64,000 nt of DNA. Origin: an uncultured Cohaesibacter sp. (lineage in GTDB: Bacteria; Pseudomonadota; Alphaproteobacteria; Rhizobiales; Cohaesibacteraceae). Location of the stretch: the NCBI RefSeq assembly GCF_963667045.1, contig NZ_OY762934.1:1543501-1607500 (forward strand), written 5' to 3'. The position numbers were made by a program, and so were the translations under genes. The notes under the pieces are model-generated. The model was not told the DNA's origin. It saw only the letters and a list, made by a program, of their open reading frames with translations, and made no database searches. Below are positions 37,857 through 46,870 of this stretch, one piece after another; within the stretch, counting starts at the first letter, position 1; each line of letters starts with the position of its first letter.

Positions 37857-38224
37857 GATTGGACGTCACTTTGATTAGAATGGATGTTGAAACAGGCGCG
37901 GCTCTCACGCACGCCTTGCGCGCTTTTCCTAGCCCATCCAGGAGAAGGCGGCAAGAGAAGAGCGCATAATCGCTGGAAGTTGGGTGCGAAACTTCACGTA
38001 AATGACATCAAAATCGGCGCACGTCTGTGCGGCAGCTGCCAATCGCTGCGAGAATTCGCATTAACCTTGGACATAACGCCGATAAGGCGGATATTTGCAA
38101 TCTTCCGAGACCACACGGCGCCTCGCTGGTTGCGGCAGCGAAAGGGCGGCCAGCAAAAGGTGGGGGCGGCCGCCCTTTCCGAATTTTGCCACAAGGCTCG
38201 TCAGTGGGTATGCGCAGGAGGAGC
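37857..38224. other. Intergenic region upstream of hisS
   Basis: No gene seen. It should contain the hisS promoter and the 3' end of the MscS transcript, with the hairpin at 38140-38179. Confidence 0.4.
38140..38179 (-). terminator. Possible terminator of the MscS gene
   Basis: GAAAGGGCGGCC and GGCCGCCCTTTC pair around a 16-base loop, 46 bases beyond the MscS stop. There is no long T-run, so it is weaker than the other terminators here. Confidence 0.45.
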
Positions 38225-39046
38225 TCAGCCCTCCCGAGCATCCTTGCTGACGGAAATGATCTGGGTGTGGGGATAGGGAATGTCGATGCCGTTGGCGTCG
38301 AAGGCATATTTGACATTCTTCATCAGATCGCACTTGAGCTGCCACCAGTCGGACGGCTTGCACCAGACGCGCAGAGTGATGTCCACCGAGGAATCCCCGA
38401 GATTGGTCACCCCGACCCACGGCGTCGGATCACTGAGGGTGCGCTCGTCAGCGTTGACGACATCCAGAATGACATTCATTGCATCGTCGGGATCATTGGC
38501 ATAGTCGATGCCGAACACCAGTTCCGCCCTGCGGGTGGTGGTGTTGGTATAGTTGATGATGATCGACCCCCAGGCCTTCGAGTTGGGCATGACAATCCTG
38601 ATGTTATCCGGAGCCGACAACTCGGTGACGAACAGGTCGATGGACTTGACTGTGCCCGTGGTGCCAGCGATATCGACGAAATCTCCCAGCTTATAGGGGC
38701 GGAAGATGATCAGCATGACGCCGGAGGCAAGATCGCTGAGGGTGCCCTGCAGCGCAAGGCCAATGGCCAGAGAGGCAGCACCCAGAACGGCGACCAGACT
38801 GGTAACCTGAAAGCCGAAGAGCTGCAACACCGCAATGCCGACAAAGGCCAGAATGAGCCATTTGACGACGGAAGCCGCAAAATTGCCCAGCGTGTCGTCG
38901 ATCCTGGGGTGATTGACAATACGACTGCGGATGAAGTTGGCCACCAGACTGGAGACAAAGAAGCCAAGCACGAGAAATATGATCGCCTTGACGACGTTGA
39001 TGATGATCGGCGTATAGGCCCCGACTTGCGCAGTAATTTCTTCCAT
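38225..39046 (-). CDS. Small-conductance mechanosensitive channel (MscS family)
   Basis: The 273-residue protein has three N-terminal membrane helices (about 15-110). The pore-lining TM3 signature is GAASLAIGLALQGTLSDLASGVMLIIFRPYKLGDFVDI. The cytosolic beta and alpha/beta cage follows, ending with the pattern IPYPHTQI. It opens under membrane tension to release solutes after osmotic downshock. It is monocistronic. Confidence 0.93.
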   Translation of the reverse strand: MEEITAQVGAYTPIIINVVKAIIFLVLGFFVSSLVANFIRSRIVNHPRIDDTLGNFAASVVKWLILAFVGIAVLQLFGFQVTSLVAVLGAASLAIGLALQGTLSDLASGVMLIIFRPYKLGDFVDIAGTTGTVKSIDLFVTELSAPDNIRIVMPNSKAWGSIIINYTNTTTRRAELVFGIDYANDPDDAMNVILDVVNADERTLSDPTPWVGVTNLGDSSVDITLRVWCKPSDWWQLKCDLMKNVKYAFDANGIDIPYPHTQIISVSKDAREG

Positions 39047-39438
39047 TTTGTCCTCTCGGAAAAGACCTGGTTCTTGGATAAATGCTGATGCTGCAGCCGG
39101 AGTGGTCCGTCGCCACTCCTCTCAGGAGATCGGATTGGCTGAATGAAAACAACACATTGACCAAATGGCAAAAGCAAACATATATCTTTTTACGTATATA
39201 CCGCCAATTGGCAACCGCCTTGGCCGCCAGAAAGGCACGAGCCCTGCCTGCGTTGGAAAACCCTGCCGTAATGGCTTGCGCACAAATCATGCCGCGAGGC
39301 ACGGCCCAGAGCTCCATCACCGGCTTGCTCATAGCAAGACGTCCGAGCGGCTGAATGGTTCCAAATTAAATCATGCCAGCAACATACCAATCAGCGCCGG
39401 TTGGCGGGCGCTGGCGCAAACTGGCGCCAGATTGGTCT
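39047..39438. other. Intergenic stretch between MscS and Tag genes
   Basis: No gene seen. Near 39408-39432 the sequence CTGGCGC is repeated and includes the palindrome TGGCGCCA. Confidence 0.4.
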
Positions 39439-40140
39439 CTAGGGACGCTCAAACTGCTGCCGCAACGCCTCGATTTCCGCCCGGCAGCAGCAGCCTTCCA
39501 GATGATCATTGACCAGACCCATCGCCTGCATGAAGGCATAGACCGTCGTTGGCCCGACAAAGGACCAGCCGCGTTTCTTGAGGTCCTTTGAAATCTGAAC
39601 CGACCGCTCCGTCTTGCCAAGCTGCCGCAATTCTTCAAAACCACAATAGGCTGGTCGTTCATCGGGCCTTGGCTCATGGGCCCAGAAATAGGCCGCAAGC
39701 GAGCCAAACTCGGCCCGCAGCTCCTTTGCCCTTGCGGCATTGTTGATGGTGCTCTCGATCTTCTTGCGGTGACGCACGATGCCCTCGTCGCCAAGGCAGC
39801 GCTCGACATCGGCCTCTGTGAATGCGGCAACCTTGTCGATGTCGAAGTTGGCGAAGGCGGCGCGGAAATTCTCGCGTTTTCTCAGAATGGTGTACCAGCT
39901 GAGGCCCGACTGGAAGCCTTCGAGGCAGATCTTTTCAAACAGGGTGCGGTCATCCTTGACCGGTCGGCCCCACTCCCTGTCGTGATAGGCCTGATAATCG
40001 GGCTTGCCGCCATGCCACCAGCAGCGGGCCTTGCCATCCTCCCCGATCAGCAGGCCGTCTTGCGGCTCGCTGTCAGATCCTCCTTCAGGCCCACCTTCAG
40101 GCAAGCCATCAGGTTTGGCATCTGTTGTCACGTCTGTCAT
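39439..40140 (-). CDS. tag: DNA-3-methyladenine glycosylase I
   Basis: The 233-residue enzyme excises 3-methyladenine from alkylated DNA. After a Gly/Pro/Glu-rich N-terminal tail of about 35 residues, it shows RCWWHGGKPDYQAYHDREWGRP, CLEGFQSGLSWYTILRKRENF, and the C-terminal zinc motif region NDHLEGCC. The Cys/His zinc ligands of Tag are therefore present. The ATG at 40140 follows GGAGGCAG; upstream in-frame codons lack a site. The polar tail is not typical of the family. Confidence 0.92.
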   Translation of the reverse strand: MTDVTTDAKPDGLPEGGPEGGSDSEPQDGLLIGEDGKARCWWHGGKPDYQAYHDREWGRPVKDDRTLFEKICLEGFQSGLSWYTILRKRENFRAAFANFDIDKVAAFTEADVERCLGDEGIVRHRKKIESTINNAARAKELRAEFGSLAAYFWAHEPRPDERPAYCGFEELRQLGKTERSVQISKDLKKRGWSFVGPTTVYAFMQAMGLVNDHLEGCCCRAEIEALRQQFERP

Positions 40141-40268
40141 CGGTCTGCCTCCGGTCAATATGTTCCTTATTTGTTCCTTACACATTATCGGTGGGTGTGT
40201 CAAAGCAAAAACCCGCCGCATCGACCGATGCTGACGGGCTTTGAAATCGGATGATCGCAAGGCAACGC

Positions 40269-40994
40269 TCAGTCGAACAGAGCGTCGATATCGTCCTGGC
40301 TGGCCACGCCTTCTTCGTTGGCAAGAGCCGGACCATTGAGCAGGGCCGCATCGCCGGTCTTCTCCAGCGGGTTGACGACTTCCATCTCCTGAAACTGCTC
40401 GATGCCGCCCCAGATGTCCATCATGGCGACGATACGCTCTTCAATGAAGCGCAGGACATTGACCACCTTGGTGATGCGCTGCCCGGTCAGATCCTGAAAG
40501 TTACAGGCTTCGAACACCGACACCACGGCATCCTGAATCTCATGGGTCCACTGGTCTTCCTCACCAGTGAGAACCTTGGACAGTTTGGAGGAGTTGTCGT
40601 CAATGATTTCGGCAGCCTCGAGGATCTGCTCGGTTGCCTGTTCGGTTCCGAAGACAATGGCGTCAAGCTCGTCGGTTACCCGGTTCATTTCGGCAGAATG
40701 CAGGCCGTTGACATGCAGCGTGGCGATTTCGCGCTTGGTTTCGGCAATGGCTTCGTAGATCTGGTCCATTTCCGCCTTGATCTTGACCGCTTCGCTCAAT
40801 TCCGAGCGGAAGGTTTCGACCAGACTGCTGTTGAGCTCCTGAGCCGGCTCGACCAGACGACGCAAGGCCACCAGCTCGTCCATGATCTGCTTGTGCTGAT
40901 CGTTTGAGAGCGCGCTGCTCGCTGCCTGGGATTTCAGCGGAGCCGCATCACCCAAGATCTGTTCAATCCGAAATGGTTTCATTGCCAGCGCCAT
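40269..40994 (-). CDS. cheZ: CheY phosphatase CheZ
   Basis: The 241-residue protein is mostly helical. It contains the CheZ active-site segment FEACNFQDLTGQRITKVVNVLRFIEERI, where Gln and Asp promote CheY-P hydrolysis, and a C-terminal CheY-tethering helix SQDDIDALFD after a flexible linker. It ends chemotaxis signals in the cytosol. No other che gene is adjacent. With two chemoreceptor genes in this window, the strain should have a chemotaxis system encoded elsewhere. Confidence 0.92.
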   Translation of the reverse strand: MALAMKPFRIEQILGDAAPLKSQAASSALSNDQHKQIMDELVALRRLVEPAQELNSSLVETFRSELSEAVKIKAEMDQIYEAIAETKREIATLHVNGLHSAEMNRVTDELDAIVFGTEQATEQILEAAEIIDDNSSKLSKVLTGEEDQWTHEIQDAVVSVFEACNFQDLTGQRITKVVNVLRFIEERIVAMMDIWGGIEQFQEMEVVNPLEKTGDAALLNGPALANEEGVASQDDIDALFD

Positions 40995-41504
40995 TCCAAC
41001 TATACTCCCAAACTCAACTACTCATAATATTCAAAAAGCCGGATAGCATGACAACCTATCATCGAAATGCGGTCCGAAGGCACCAAGTCGAACAGACTTA
41101 TTGCAGTCACGATAGCGATCCTTCGTTAAAATTAGGTTTTTGAATGCAGTTTGTTTGAAGACTTTTTTCTTTAGGAACTTAGACAAATAATCATCGTAAA
41201 AGTTAAGTTCATTTACCTATTCTTTTATGAGCATGAAGTAAGTTGCTTCGTCTCTGGAAAAACAGGCGCACGGTTTGCGCAAGGCCCTCCTCTCAGAATG
41301 GTGCGGGCCGCTACCAACAGCAACACCGTGAAGCGCAGCAAAACGCTTTTCTGGGTAAAGCTATGAATTGACGTTGCCCGCGCAAATGACCATTGTAAGG
41401 CAACACCGGCCGCAGAGGCTCGGAAGGCGCTTGTCAAGATTTGTTCTGCGCATGCAGTGCCATATCGGTTTGTTTATCTGTCCGGGGTGGAGTGGACACA
41501 CTAA
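40995..41504. other. Intergenic region without a recognised gene
   Basis: About 510 bases between the divergent cheZ and DUF2927 genes, AT-rich around 41110-41240, likely promoters. Nothing else recognised. Confidence 0.4.
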
Positions 41505-42311
41505 ATGCTGATTTGTTGTGAATCTGTACCGTTTGCTTCGCGCAGGTCGGCTGTTGATCCGGTTGCTGGGCGGCGGCACGCGCGCGCCTTTTTATCAAGG
41601 CTCTCTGGACTGTTATGCCTGCTGCTGGTTTTCCTCGTACAGCCTGCCTCGGCCTCACGTCTTGACGACGACGAAGTGGCCAACGGATTCTACAAGACCG
41701 TGTTCGGTGCCGAAATCGAGGCCCTCAGCTGGGGGACGCAATCCAGGCGGGTCAAGAAATATGTCACCCCGGTCAAGGTCTGGATCGAGAACAGGGCCCG
41801 GCGGAACCGGCTGAAGGCCGTCCGCAGCTTTGTCGAAAGCCTGCCCGCCAACATTCCGGGACTGCAGGTGTGGATGGCCAACAACAGCAAGGATGCGAAT
41901 TTCCATGTCTATGTGGTCGACCGGGACGACTATGTCCGCACCGTGCAGGAAGAGGTCTTTAACGACCGCAGCATGGATGTTCCCGGCCAGTGCATCGTCC
42001 GCGTCCTGTCGCGCCGGTCGGGCATATTGCGCTCAGACGCCGTGATTGTCTCCGATCAGGGACACTCGCTCTTCCAGCGCTGCATGATCGAAGAGATCCT
42101 GCAGGGGTTGGGGCCGGTCAATGATGACAAGAGCCTCGTGCATTCCGTGTTCAATGACGAGACCTCGTTTGACTATTTCACTCAGTTTGATCGCCTGATC
42201 CTCAACATGCTTTACAGCCCGGACCTGAAACCAGGCATGACACTCAAGCAGGTCAAGCCTTTGACAGCCGGGCTGTTGCGCCATGCGCGACAGGCTACCG
42301 GCCTGCACTGA
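41505..42311 (+). CDS. DUF2927 domain-containing secreted protein
   Basis: The 268-residue frame has a hydrophobic segment (about 31-47, SGLLCLLLVFLVQP) that ends ASAS, a likely signal peptide. The mature part carries the DUF2927 pattern: CIVRVLSRRSGILRSDAVIVSD, then MIEEILQGLGPVNDDKSLVHSVFNDETSF and LDLKPGMTL-like LYSPDLKPGM. The family is widespread in alphaproteobacteria and of unknown role; it has a metalloprotease-like look without a proven active site. The start is uncertain, as no ribosome-binding site precedes the first ATG. It is followed by the L,D-transpeptidase gene, suggesting an envelope task. Confidence 0.75.
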   Translation: MLICCESVPFASRRSAVDPVAGRRHARAFLSRLSGLLCLLLVFLVQPASASRLDDDEVANGFYKTVFGAEIEALSWGTQSRRVKKYVTPVKVWIENRARRNRLKAVRSFVESLPANIPGLQVWMANNSKDANFHVYVVDRDDYVRTVQEEVFNDRSMDVPGQCIVRVLSRRSGILRSDAVIVSDQGHSLFQRCMIEEILQGLGPVNDDKSLVHSVFNDETSFDYFTQFDRLILNMLYSPDLKPGMTLKQVKPLTAGLLRHARQATGLH

Positions 42312-42761
42312 TCCCCTGCCCTGTCTCGCGGGCACTTATCAGCGCCGTCCCCCACCCGAGATTGTCCAGATTCTTAAACCCGGCTCTGTCCGCACAGCGA
42401 TTGAGCGTTCACCTCTGCACTTTAACCGCAGCCTTAGACCGCAGTCACTCCGGCTCTTTGGTCTGGCAAAATGCGCGACAATGGGCCGTGCCAAGGCCCC
42501 ATCAGGGCCGACATCAGCGCCGGAACCGATAATTTACCCTTTTGTTAAGTATAAATCTCCGATGCTCACACTTTCTTAACGCTGTTTCCAATTGGCTCGA
42601 CAATCAAGTTTTCATTAACCTTTCTGATTGGTTTCATGACTAGAATTTGAATGAAATACAGAAGCAACCGTTAAGTATATTGTGCCGAGAGAATTTCGCT
42701 TCTGTTTCGTCTGTGGCCGATGGCCATTTGTATCGTCGATTTTGTGTTGTGAGTTCTATCG
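42312..42761. other. Intergenic region before the L,D-transpeptidase gene
   Basis: 450 bases without a supported gene. It is AT-rich from 42530 to 42680, where the promoter is likely. Confidence 0.4.
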
Positions 42762-43478
42762 ATGAAGCATCTGCTTATTTCTGCCTGTACTGTTGCCTTG
42801 GGACTTTCAGGCCTTGCGCATCCGGTTGCGGCCAGTTCTATGCGCTATGCTCCGCCACCACCGGTGATGCTGAGCCCGGACCAGATACAGCCTTGGGTCA
42901 TGCAGTTGCGCCCCGGGCGCATGGTTGGACGTCCGGTAGACGAGCGCCCACTGATGAACAGGGTCGCCTCTGTACCTGCCCAACCGACCTATGAGGCATC
43001 CAGGAAAATCGCAGCAACCCGTGTGCGCGGTGTCGATCCTCGCTTTCTGCCAACAGTGATCACCTATAACGGCACGGAAAAACCCGGCACGATCATCATC
43101 AACACCAATGAGCGCTATCTATACCTGGTCAATAATGACGGAACCGCACGGCGGTACGGCGTTGGTGTTGGGCGCCCCGGTTTTGAATGGGCCGGTACCC
43201 ACAGGGTTTCGCGCAAGGCCGAATGGCCGCGCTGGACACCGCCTGTCGAAATGCGCGCCCGTCAGCCGGGCCTGCCCGAATCCATGGAAGGCGGTCCGCG
43301 CAACCCGCTCGGAGCCCGCGCCCTCTATCTGGGATCGACCCTTTATCGCATTCATGGCTCCAACGAGCCATGGTCCATCGGCCATGCCGTCAGCTCCGGC
43401 TGCATCCGCATGCGCAACGAAGACGTGATCGACCTTTACGAGCGGGTGTCTGTCGGCACATCAGTGAAGGTCATCTGA
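42762..43478 (+). CDS. L,D-transpeptidase (YkuD domain)
   Basis: The 238-residue protein has a signal peptide (about 1-24) and a YkuD domain with ERYLYLVNNDGTARRYGVGVG and the catalytic motif HGSNEPWSIGHAVSSGCIRM, whose His and Cys are intact. Such enzymes make 3-3 crosslinks in peptidoglycan or attach outer-membrane proteins to it in the periplasm. It is monocistronic with a strong terminator. Confidence 0.92.
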   Translation: MKHLLISACTVALGLSGLAHPVAASSMRYAPPPPVMLSPDQIQPWVMQLRPGRMVGRPVDERPLMNRVASVPAQPTYEASRKIAATRVRGVDPRFLPTVITYNGTEKPGTIIINTNERYLYLVNNDGTARRYGVGVGRPGFEWAGTHRVSRKAEWPRWTPPVEMRARQPGLPESMEGGPRNPLGARALYLGSTLYRIHGSNEPWSIGHAVSSGCIRMRNEDVIDLYERVSVGTSVKVI

Positions 43479-43574
43479 TTGACTCTGGCTGGCAGCCGGA
43501 CATTGGGAGGGACTTGACCGCTGCCACTCCACTTCTGTTTTTGACTTGAGAGTGATCCGGGATCGGATCTAACT

Positions 43575-43606
43575 GGGGCTATCTTCGAGATAGCCCCTTT
43601 TCTTTT
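43575..43606 (+). terminator. Rho-independent terminator of the L,D-transpeptidase gene
   Basis: GGGGCTATCT and AGATAGCCCC pair around a TCG loop, followed by TTTTCTTTT. Confidence 0.92.
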
Positions 43607-43680
43607 CAGCTCGGCAAAAAGGTTGGTAAGAGCCGCGACCGCCGATAGAACGCAATCCCCCAAGGGATTGCAAGCCGGTG

Positions 43681-44988
43681 CTAGACGAAGGCCACAGAGC
43701 GCAGACGTTTTTCGTGATACATGCGCGCATCGGCCAAGGTCATCAGCGAGGCATAGGTCCCGTCTCCCTCGAACAGATGGACAACGCCGAAGCTAAGGCC
43801 GACATTCTTGAAGCCTTCCTTGTCCAGCGTCCGCTCCACCTTGTTGATATGAACGCGAAGCTCATCGGCATCCAGAGCACCCGCCCGCGGGAAGACCTGT
43901 ACCAGTTCATCGCCGCCAAAACGGAAGACGCGGCTGTTCTTGTCGATCTTCTGAAGACAGTCCGCAACCAGCCGCAAAGCGCGGTCGCCCTCGCTGTGTC
44001 CCAGCGAGTCATTGACACGCTTGAAGCCATCCATGTCGATCAACATGACAACCGAGTTGCGCATGGCGTGAATATCGAACAGGGTCTGGACGTCGGCCTC
44101 CTGCAGCTCGCGACGCATTTCCTCCAGACACTCCTGCAGAAAGCCCTCGCCCGCCCGCCGGTTTCCATGGCCGGTCACCACATCGGTGTTGGCATCGGCG
44201 ACGGCCTTGCGTACGCGCTGATGGGCGGTACTTACTTCAAAATATGGGCCATAAAGTACAGCCAGTTCCTTGAGCAGTGTGACCCTGTGGCTCATATGCC
44301 GAGGCTCTTCCTCGTCCGCGAGAAAAGCATAGCCGACGCAATCATTGCGATGGTTGCGCAGACTCATGCCGACCACATGACCGATACCCAAGGCCCGTAG
44401 CTCGCTGGCGTTGGCAAAGTGATCTTCAAGACGTGACGTCAACAACACGTCATGACTGCATGGCTTGCTGTCGGGTTGTGCCACCAGATTGGGAAAGCGG
44501 TTGGCTTCCAGATGATCGCCATCGAAAGCCAGATCAAAGGTGACACCAGACAGCTCACGGTCCAACACCCCGATGGCAATCCAGCGTGAGTTCACATGCT
44601 CGCGCAGCACTTTCATGGCAGCAGAGGCAGCGGGCATGCCATCGCGAATCGCGTCAACGAACTGGGACCGCAGGGACTTGATACGCAGTCCCAGACGATT
44701 ATCAAACGTGACGAGGACGAGCTTGTTCTGCCCGTAGGTGTGGCATTTGAAATGCCATCCTTCCAACTGCGAACGGGAGACGAGTTTCTCTTCGCGGCTT
44801 TTCTGGCAGACACATTCGTCCACACCGATAAAGCCCATCAGCCTGTTCTCCAGATGTTCCGGTAGCCGTTCCATCGCCTTGTTTCGGTAAAGCTCTCTGC
44901 CAGTCGGATCGATGATGAGAATGCCGTCACTCAGATCATCGTAGATCGGAAAAAGATCCCCCGCAGGCACAGTCGAACCAATGTCCAT
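43681..44988 (-). CDS. GGDEF domain protein with N-terminal sensory regions
   Basis: This 435-residue protein has a PAS-like start (DDLSDGILIIDPTGRELYRNKAME), a central region with the look of a GAF domain (about 110-260), and a C-terminal GGDEF domain. The domain carries SVVMLIDMDGFKRVNDSLGHSEGDRAL and FRFGGDELVQVF. The signature is GGDEL rather than GGDEF, and the linker NTDVVTGHGNRRAG departs from the usual DxLTGLxNRR, so cyclic-di-GMP synthesis is possible but not certain. No membrane segments. It converges with the L,D-transpeptidase gene. Confidence 0.85.
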   Translation of the reverse strand: MDIGSTVPAGDLFPIYDDLSDGILIIDPTGRELYRNKAMERLPEHLENRLMGFIGVDECVCQKSREEKLVSRSQLEGWHFKCHTYGQNKLVLVTFDNRLGLRIKSLRSQFVDAIRDGMPAASAAMKVLREHVNSRWIAIGVLDRELSGVTFDLAFDGDHLEANRFPNLVAQPDSKPCSHDVLLTSRLEDHFANASELRALGIGHVVGMSLRNHRNDCVGYAFLADEEEPRHMSHRVTLLKELAVLYGPYFEVSTAHQRVRKAVADANTDVVTGHGNRRAGEGFLQECLEEMRRELQEADVQTLFDIHAMRNSVVMLIDMDGFKRVNDSLGHSEGDRALRLVADCLQKIDKNSRVFRFGGDELVQVFPRAGALDADELRVHINKVERTLDKEGFKNVGLSFGVVHLFEGDGTYASLMTLADARMYHEKRLRSVAFV

Positions 44989-45481
44989 TCTAACCGTCCC
45001 ATTCCAATAGCCAAAACTACCTATAGCCTGCAGATGATAAAATCTCCTTAAGAGGCTCTTTTCATTATGTTACTTCTTTCGAAAACAGCCCATTTCAAAA
45101 GTTGTGTTTAATGATAAACTAATATCTAGCCTTGTGCTCCTCGTGCCTTCCGCAATCCTGAGCAGAGTGCCAGCCGCCAGTTACTGCGCGGTGGCGGCAT
45201 ACCCTCACCCGGCGTTAAGCCCCGTACGGTAACAGGATTTTTAGAAACACTACAATCCGTCACTTGCCAAATGTCGGCAGAACTGCAACCATCAGCTCGC
45301 GAGGTCGTTCATATCTGGCGAAGCAGGATTGGCCGGGCCGGATTGCCGTTGACTTGAACGCGTGTGTCTAATGGACCGGTTGATCAAACTGCCTTGTAGG
45401 GTATTTTGCTTTTATAGACCACCAGCCATGCATGGACCTGCCAAGGGTGCTGGCTGACAATACAAGAAAGGGACCGCGAGT
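44989..45481. other. Intergenic region upstream of the cytochrome c gene
   Basis: About 490 bases between divergent genes, with no supported frame. TTGACTTGA at 45350-45358 is a possible -35 region for the cytochrome gene. Confidence 0.35.
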
Positions 45482-45880
45482 ATGAAACGTTTGGTTGCTG
45501 TTGCCAGCGTATTTTTCCTTGCTTCCACCCTCGGAGCATTCGCCGAAGGGGATGCGGCAAAGGGTGAGAAGGTTTTCAAGAAGTGCAAGGCCTGCCATCA
45601 AGTTGGTGAAGGCGCAGAGAACAAGGTTGGCCCGTTGCTCACCGGCGTCGTCGGTCGCACTATCGGCACTGTTCCCGATTTCAAGTATTCTAAAGGCTAC
45701 CTGGCGCTGGGCGAACAGGGTGTCACCTGGGACGATGAAAAGCTGATGGCCTATCTTCTCGATCCGAAGGACTTCCTCAAGGGCGCCGGCGTCGAGGCCA
45801 AGTCCAAGATGACCTTCAAGCTGAAAAAGGAAGATGAGCGCGCAGACGTCATCGCCTACCTGAAGACTTTCGCCCAGTAA
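45482..45880 (+). CDS. Class I cytochrome c (c2-like)
   Basis: The 132-residue protein has a signal peptide (1-21) and a single haem site CKACH (35-39). The axial Met110 lies in KSKMTFKL, and a C-terminal helix DVIAYLKTFAQ follows. It is a soluble periplasmic electron carrier of the mitochondrial-type cytochrome c2 group, expected to link the bc1 complex with an oxidase. It is monocistronic. Confidence 0.92.
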   Translation: MKRLVAVASVFFLASTLGAFAEGDAAKGEKVFKKCKACHQVGEGAENKVGPLLTGVVGRTIGTVPDFKYSKGYLALGEQGVTWDDEKLMAYLLDPKDFLKGAGVEAKSKMTFKLKKEDERADVIAYLKTFAQ

Positions 45881-45965
45881 GGCTCTTCCTGCAGGCACAT
45901 TGCGCAGCATCAAGTGCCAGACAGAGGCCAGAGTTGCAAGCTGGTCCCGAATTCGAACCATCAAA

Positions 45966-45988
45966 GATCCCGGCCCTGCGCCGGGATT
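45966..45988 (+). terminator. Probable terminator of the cytochrome c gene
   Basis: GATCCCGGC and GCCGGGAT pair around a short loop; the T-run is short (TTTCTG), so it is weaker. Confidence 0.55.
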
Positions 45989-46049
45989 TCTGTTTGATGG
46001 GGCTGCCCTTCCCTGATGGTGGTGCCACAGCGGTTGCGACCGTTGGCAG

Positions 46050-46640
46050 CTATACAGAGCGAATCGTCAGCCGGGCCAGAAGCTTTGGCAGATCGCTCCA
46101 TATCCAAGATTTCTCGCGATAGGCGATGCGTCCGTTATGGATTTCCACCCGCTTGCCTACCTCCTGTGCACCAAGCTTGAGGTAGAACCGCTCTGCCCTA
46201 TGGTTACCTCCGATCATCCAGGCCCCGATGGTCCTGTAGCCCCTCCCCATCATCGCCTCAACGAGCGAGGAGAGCAGCAGCTGCCCGTGGCCCATTCGTT
46301 GCTCTTCAGGATGAACATACAGGGCGTAGAGCTCACCATCGGCTTCGATTTCCCGTTCAGGACGATTGCCAAGCCGCATCGGGCCTGCCAGCCCATAGCC
46401 GATCAGGTCTTCCCCCCTCCAGAGCAGATGGGCCAGAAGCCCGGCCTTGCCGTCCATCAGCCAGTCGCGCCAATGCGGGGTTTCGTCGACCACGTCAAGG
46501 CTCTCGAGGCTCGCCTCTGGCATTAACCCCTTATAGGCCTCGCGCCAGCAGATCACCTTGAGCGCCGCAATGGCCGCAGCATCCTCCGGCCCGGCAGCTC
46601 TGAGGGCAACCGTGGATACGGCATCGGACAAATCTGGCAT
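46050..46640 (-). CDS. GNAT family N-acetyltransferase
   Basis: The 196-residue protein has the GNAT pattern LRAAGPEDAAAIAALKVICWREAYKGLMP, then ELYALYVHPEEQRMGHGQLLLSSLVEAM with the acetyl-CoA turn, and NHRAERFYLKLGAQEVG. The substrate is unknown. ATG at 46640 is preceded by AGAGAGAAAG; the longer frame to 46775 lacks a site. Confidence 0.8.
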   Translation of the reverse strand: MPDLSDAVSTVALRAAGPEDAAAIAALKVICWREAYKGLMPEASLESLDVVDETPHWRDWLMDGKAGLLAHLLWRGEDLIGYGLAGPMRLGNRPEREIEADGELYALYVHPEEQRMGHGQLLLSSLVEAMMGRGYRTIGAWMIGGNHRAERFYLKLGAQEVGKRVEIHNGRIAYREKSWIWSDLPKLLARLTIRSV

Positions 46641-46870
46641 GACTTTCTCTCTTGATCTGAAGCAGTCGACCGGCGGCGAGGACAGAGAAAGCCGAAGTGC
46701 TGTTCGCAGCCCCTCAGCTTTCCTGCCTCCTCCATTGACCTTTGCATCTCCTGCGCGCTGCCCGCGATGGGACAAACGCTGCCTGACGCCTGTTAGCGTT
46801 CAATGGTCTATGCAGATGGGATAATATCAGCCCCTCTCAATGTCACAGAAACCGGGACGAAGAGGCATAC

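Noticed and set aside
39233-39247. GGCACGAGCCCTGC, which fits the GG-N10-GC spacing of sigma-54 promoters
   Set aside because: No gene begins downstream in that direction, and the match is partial.
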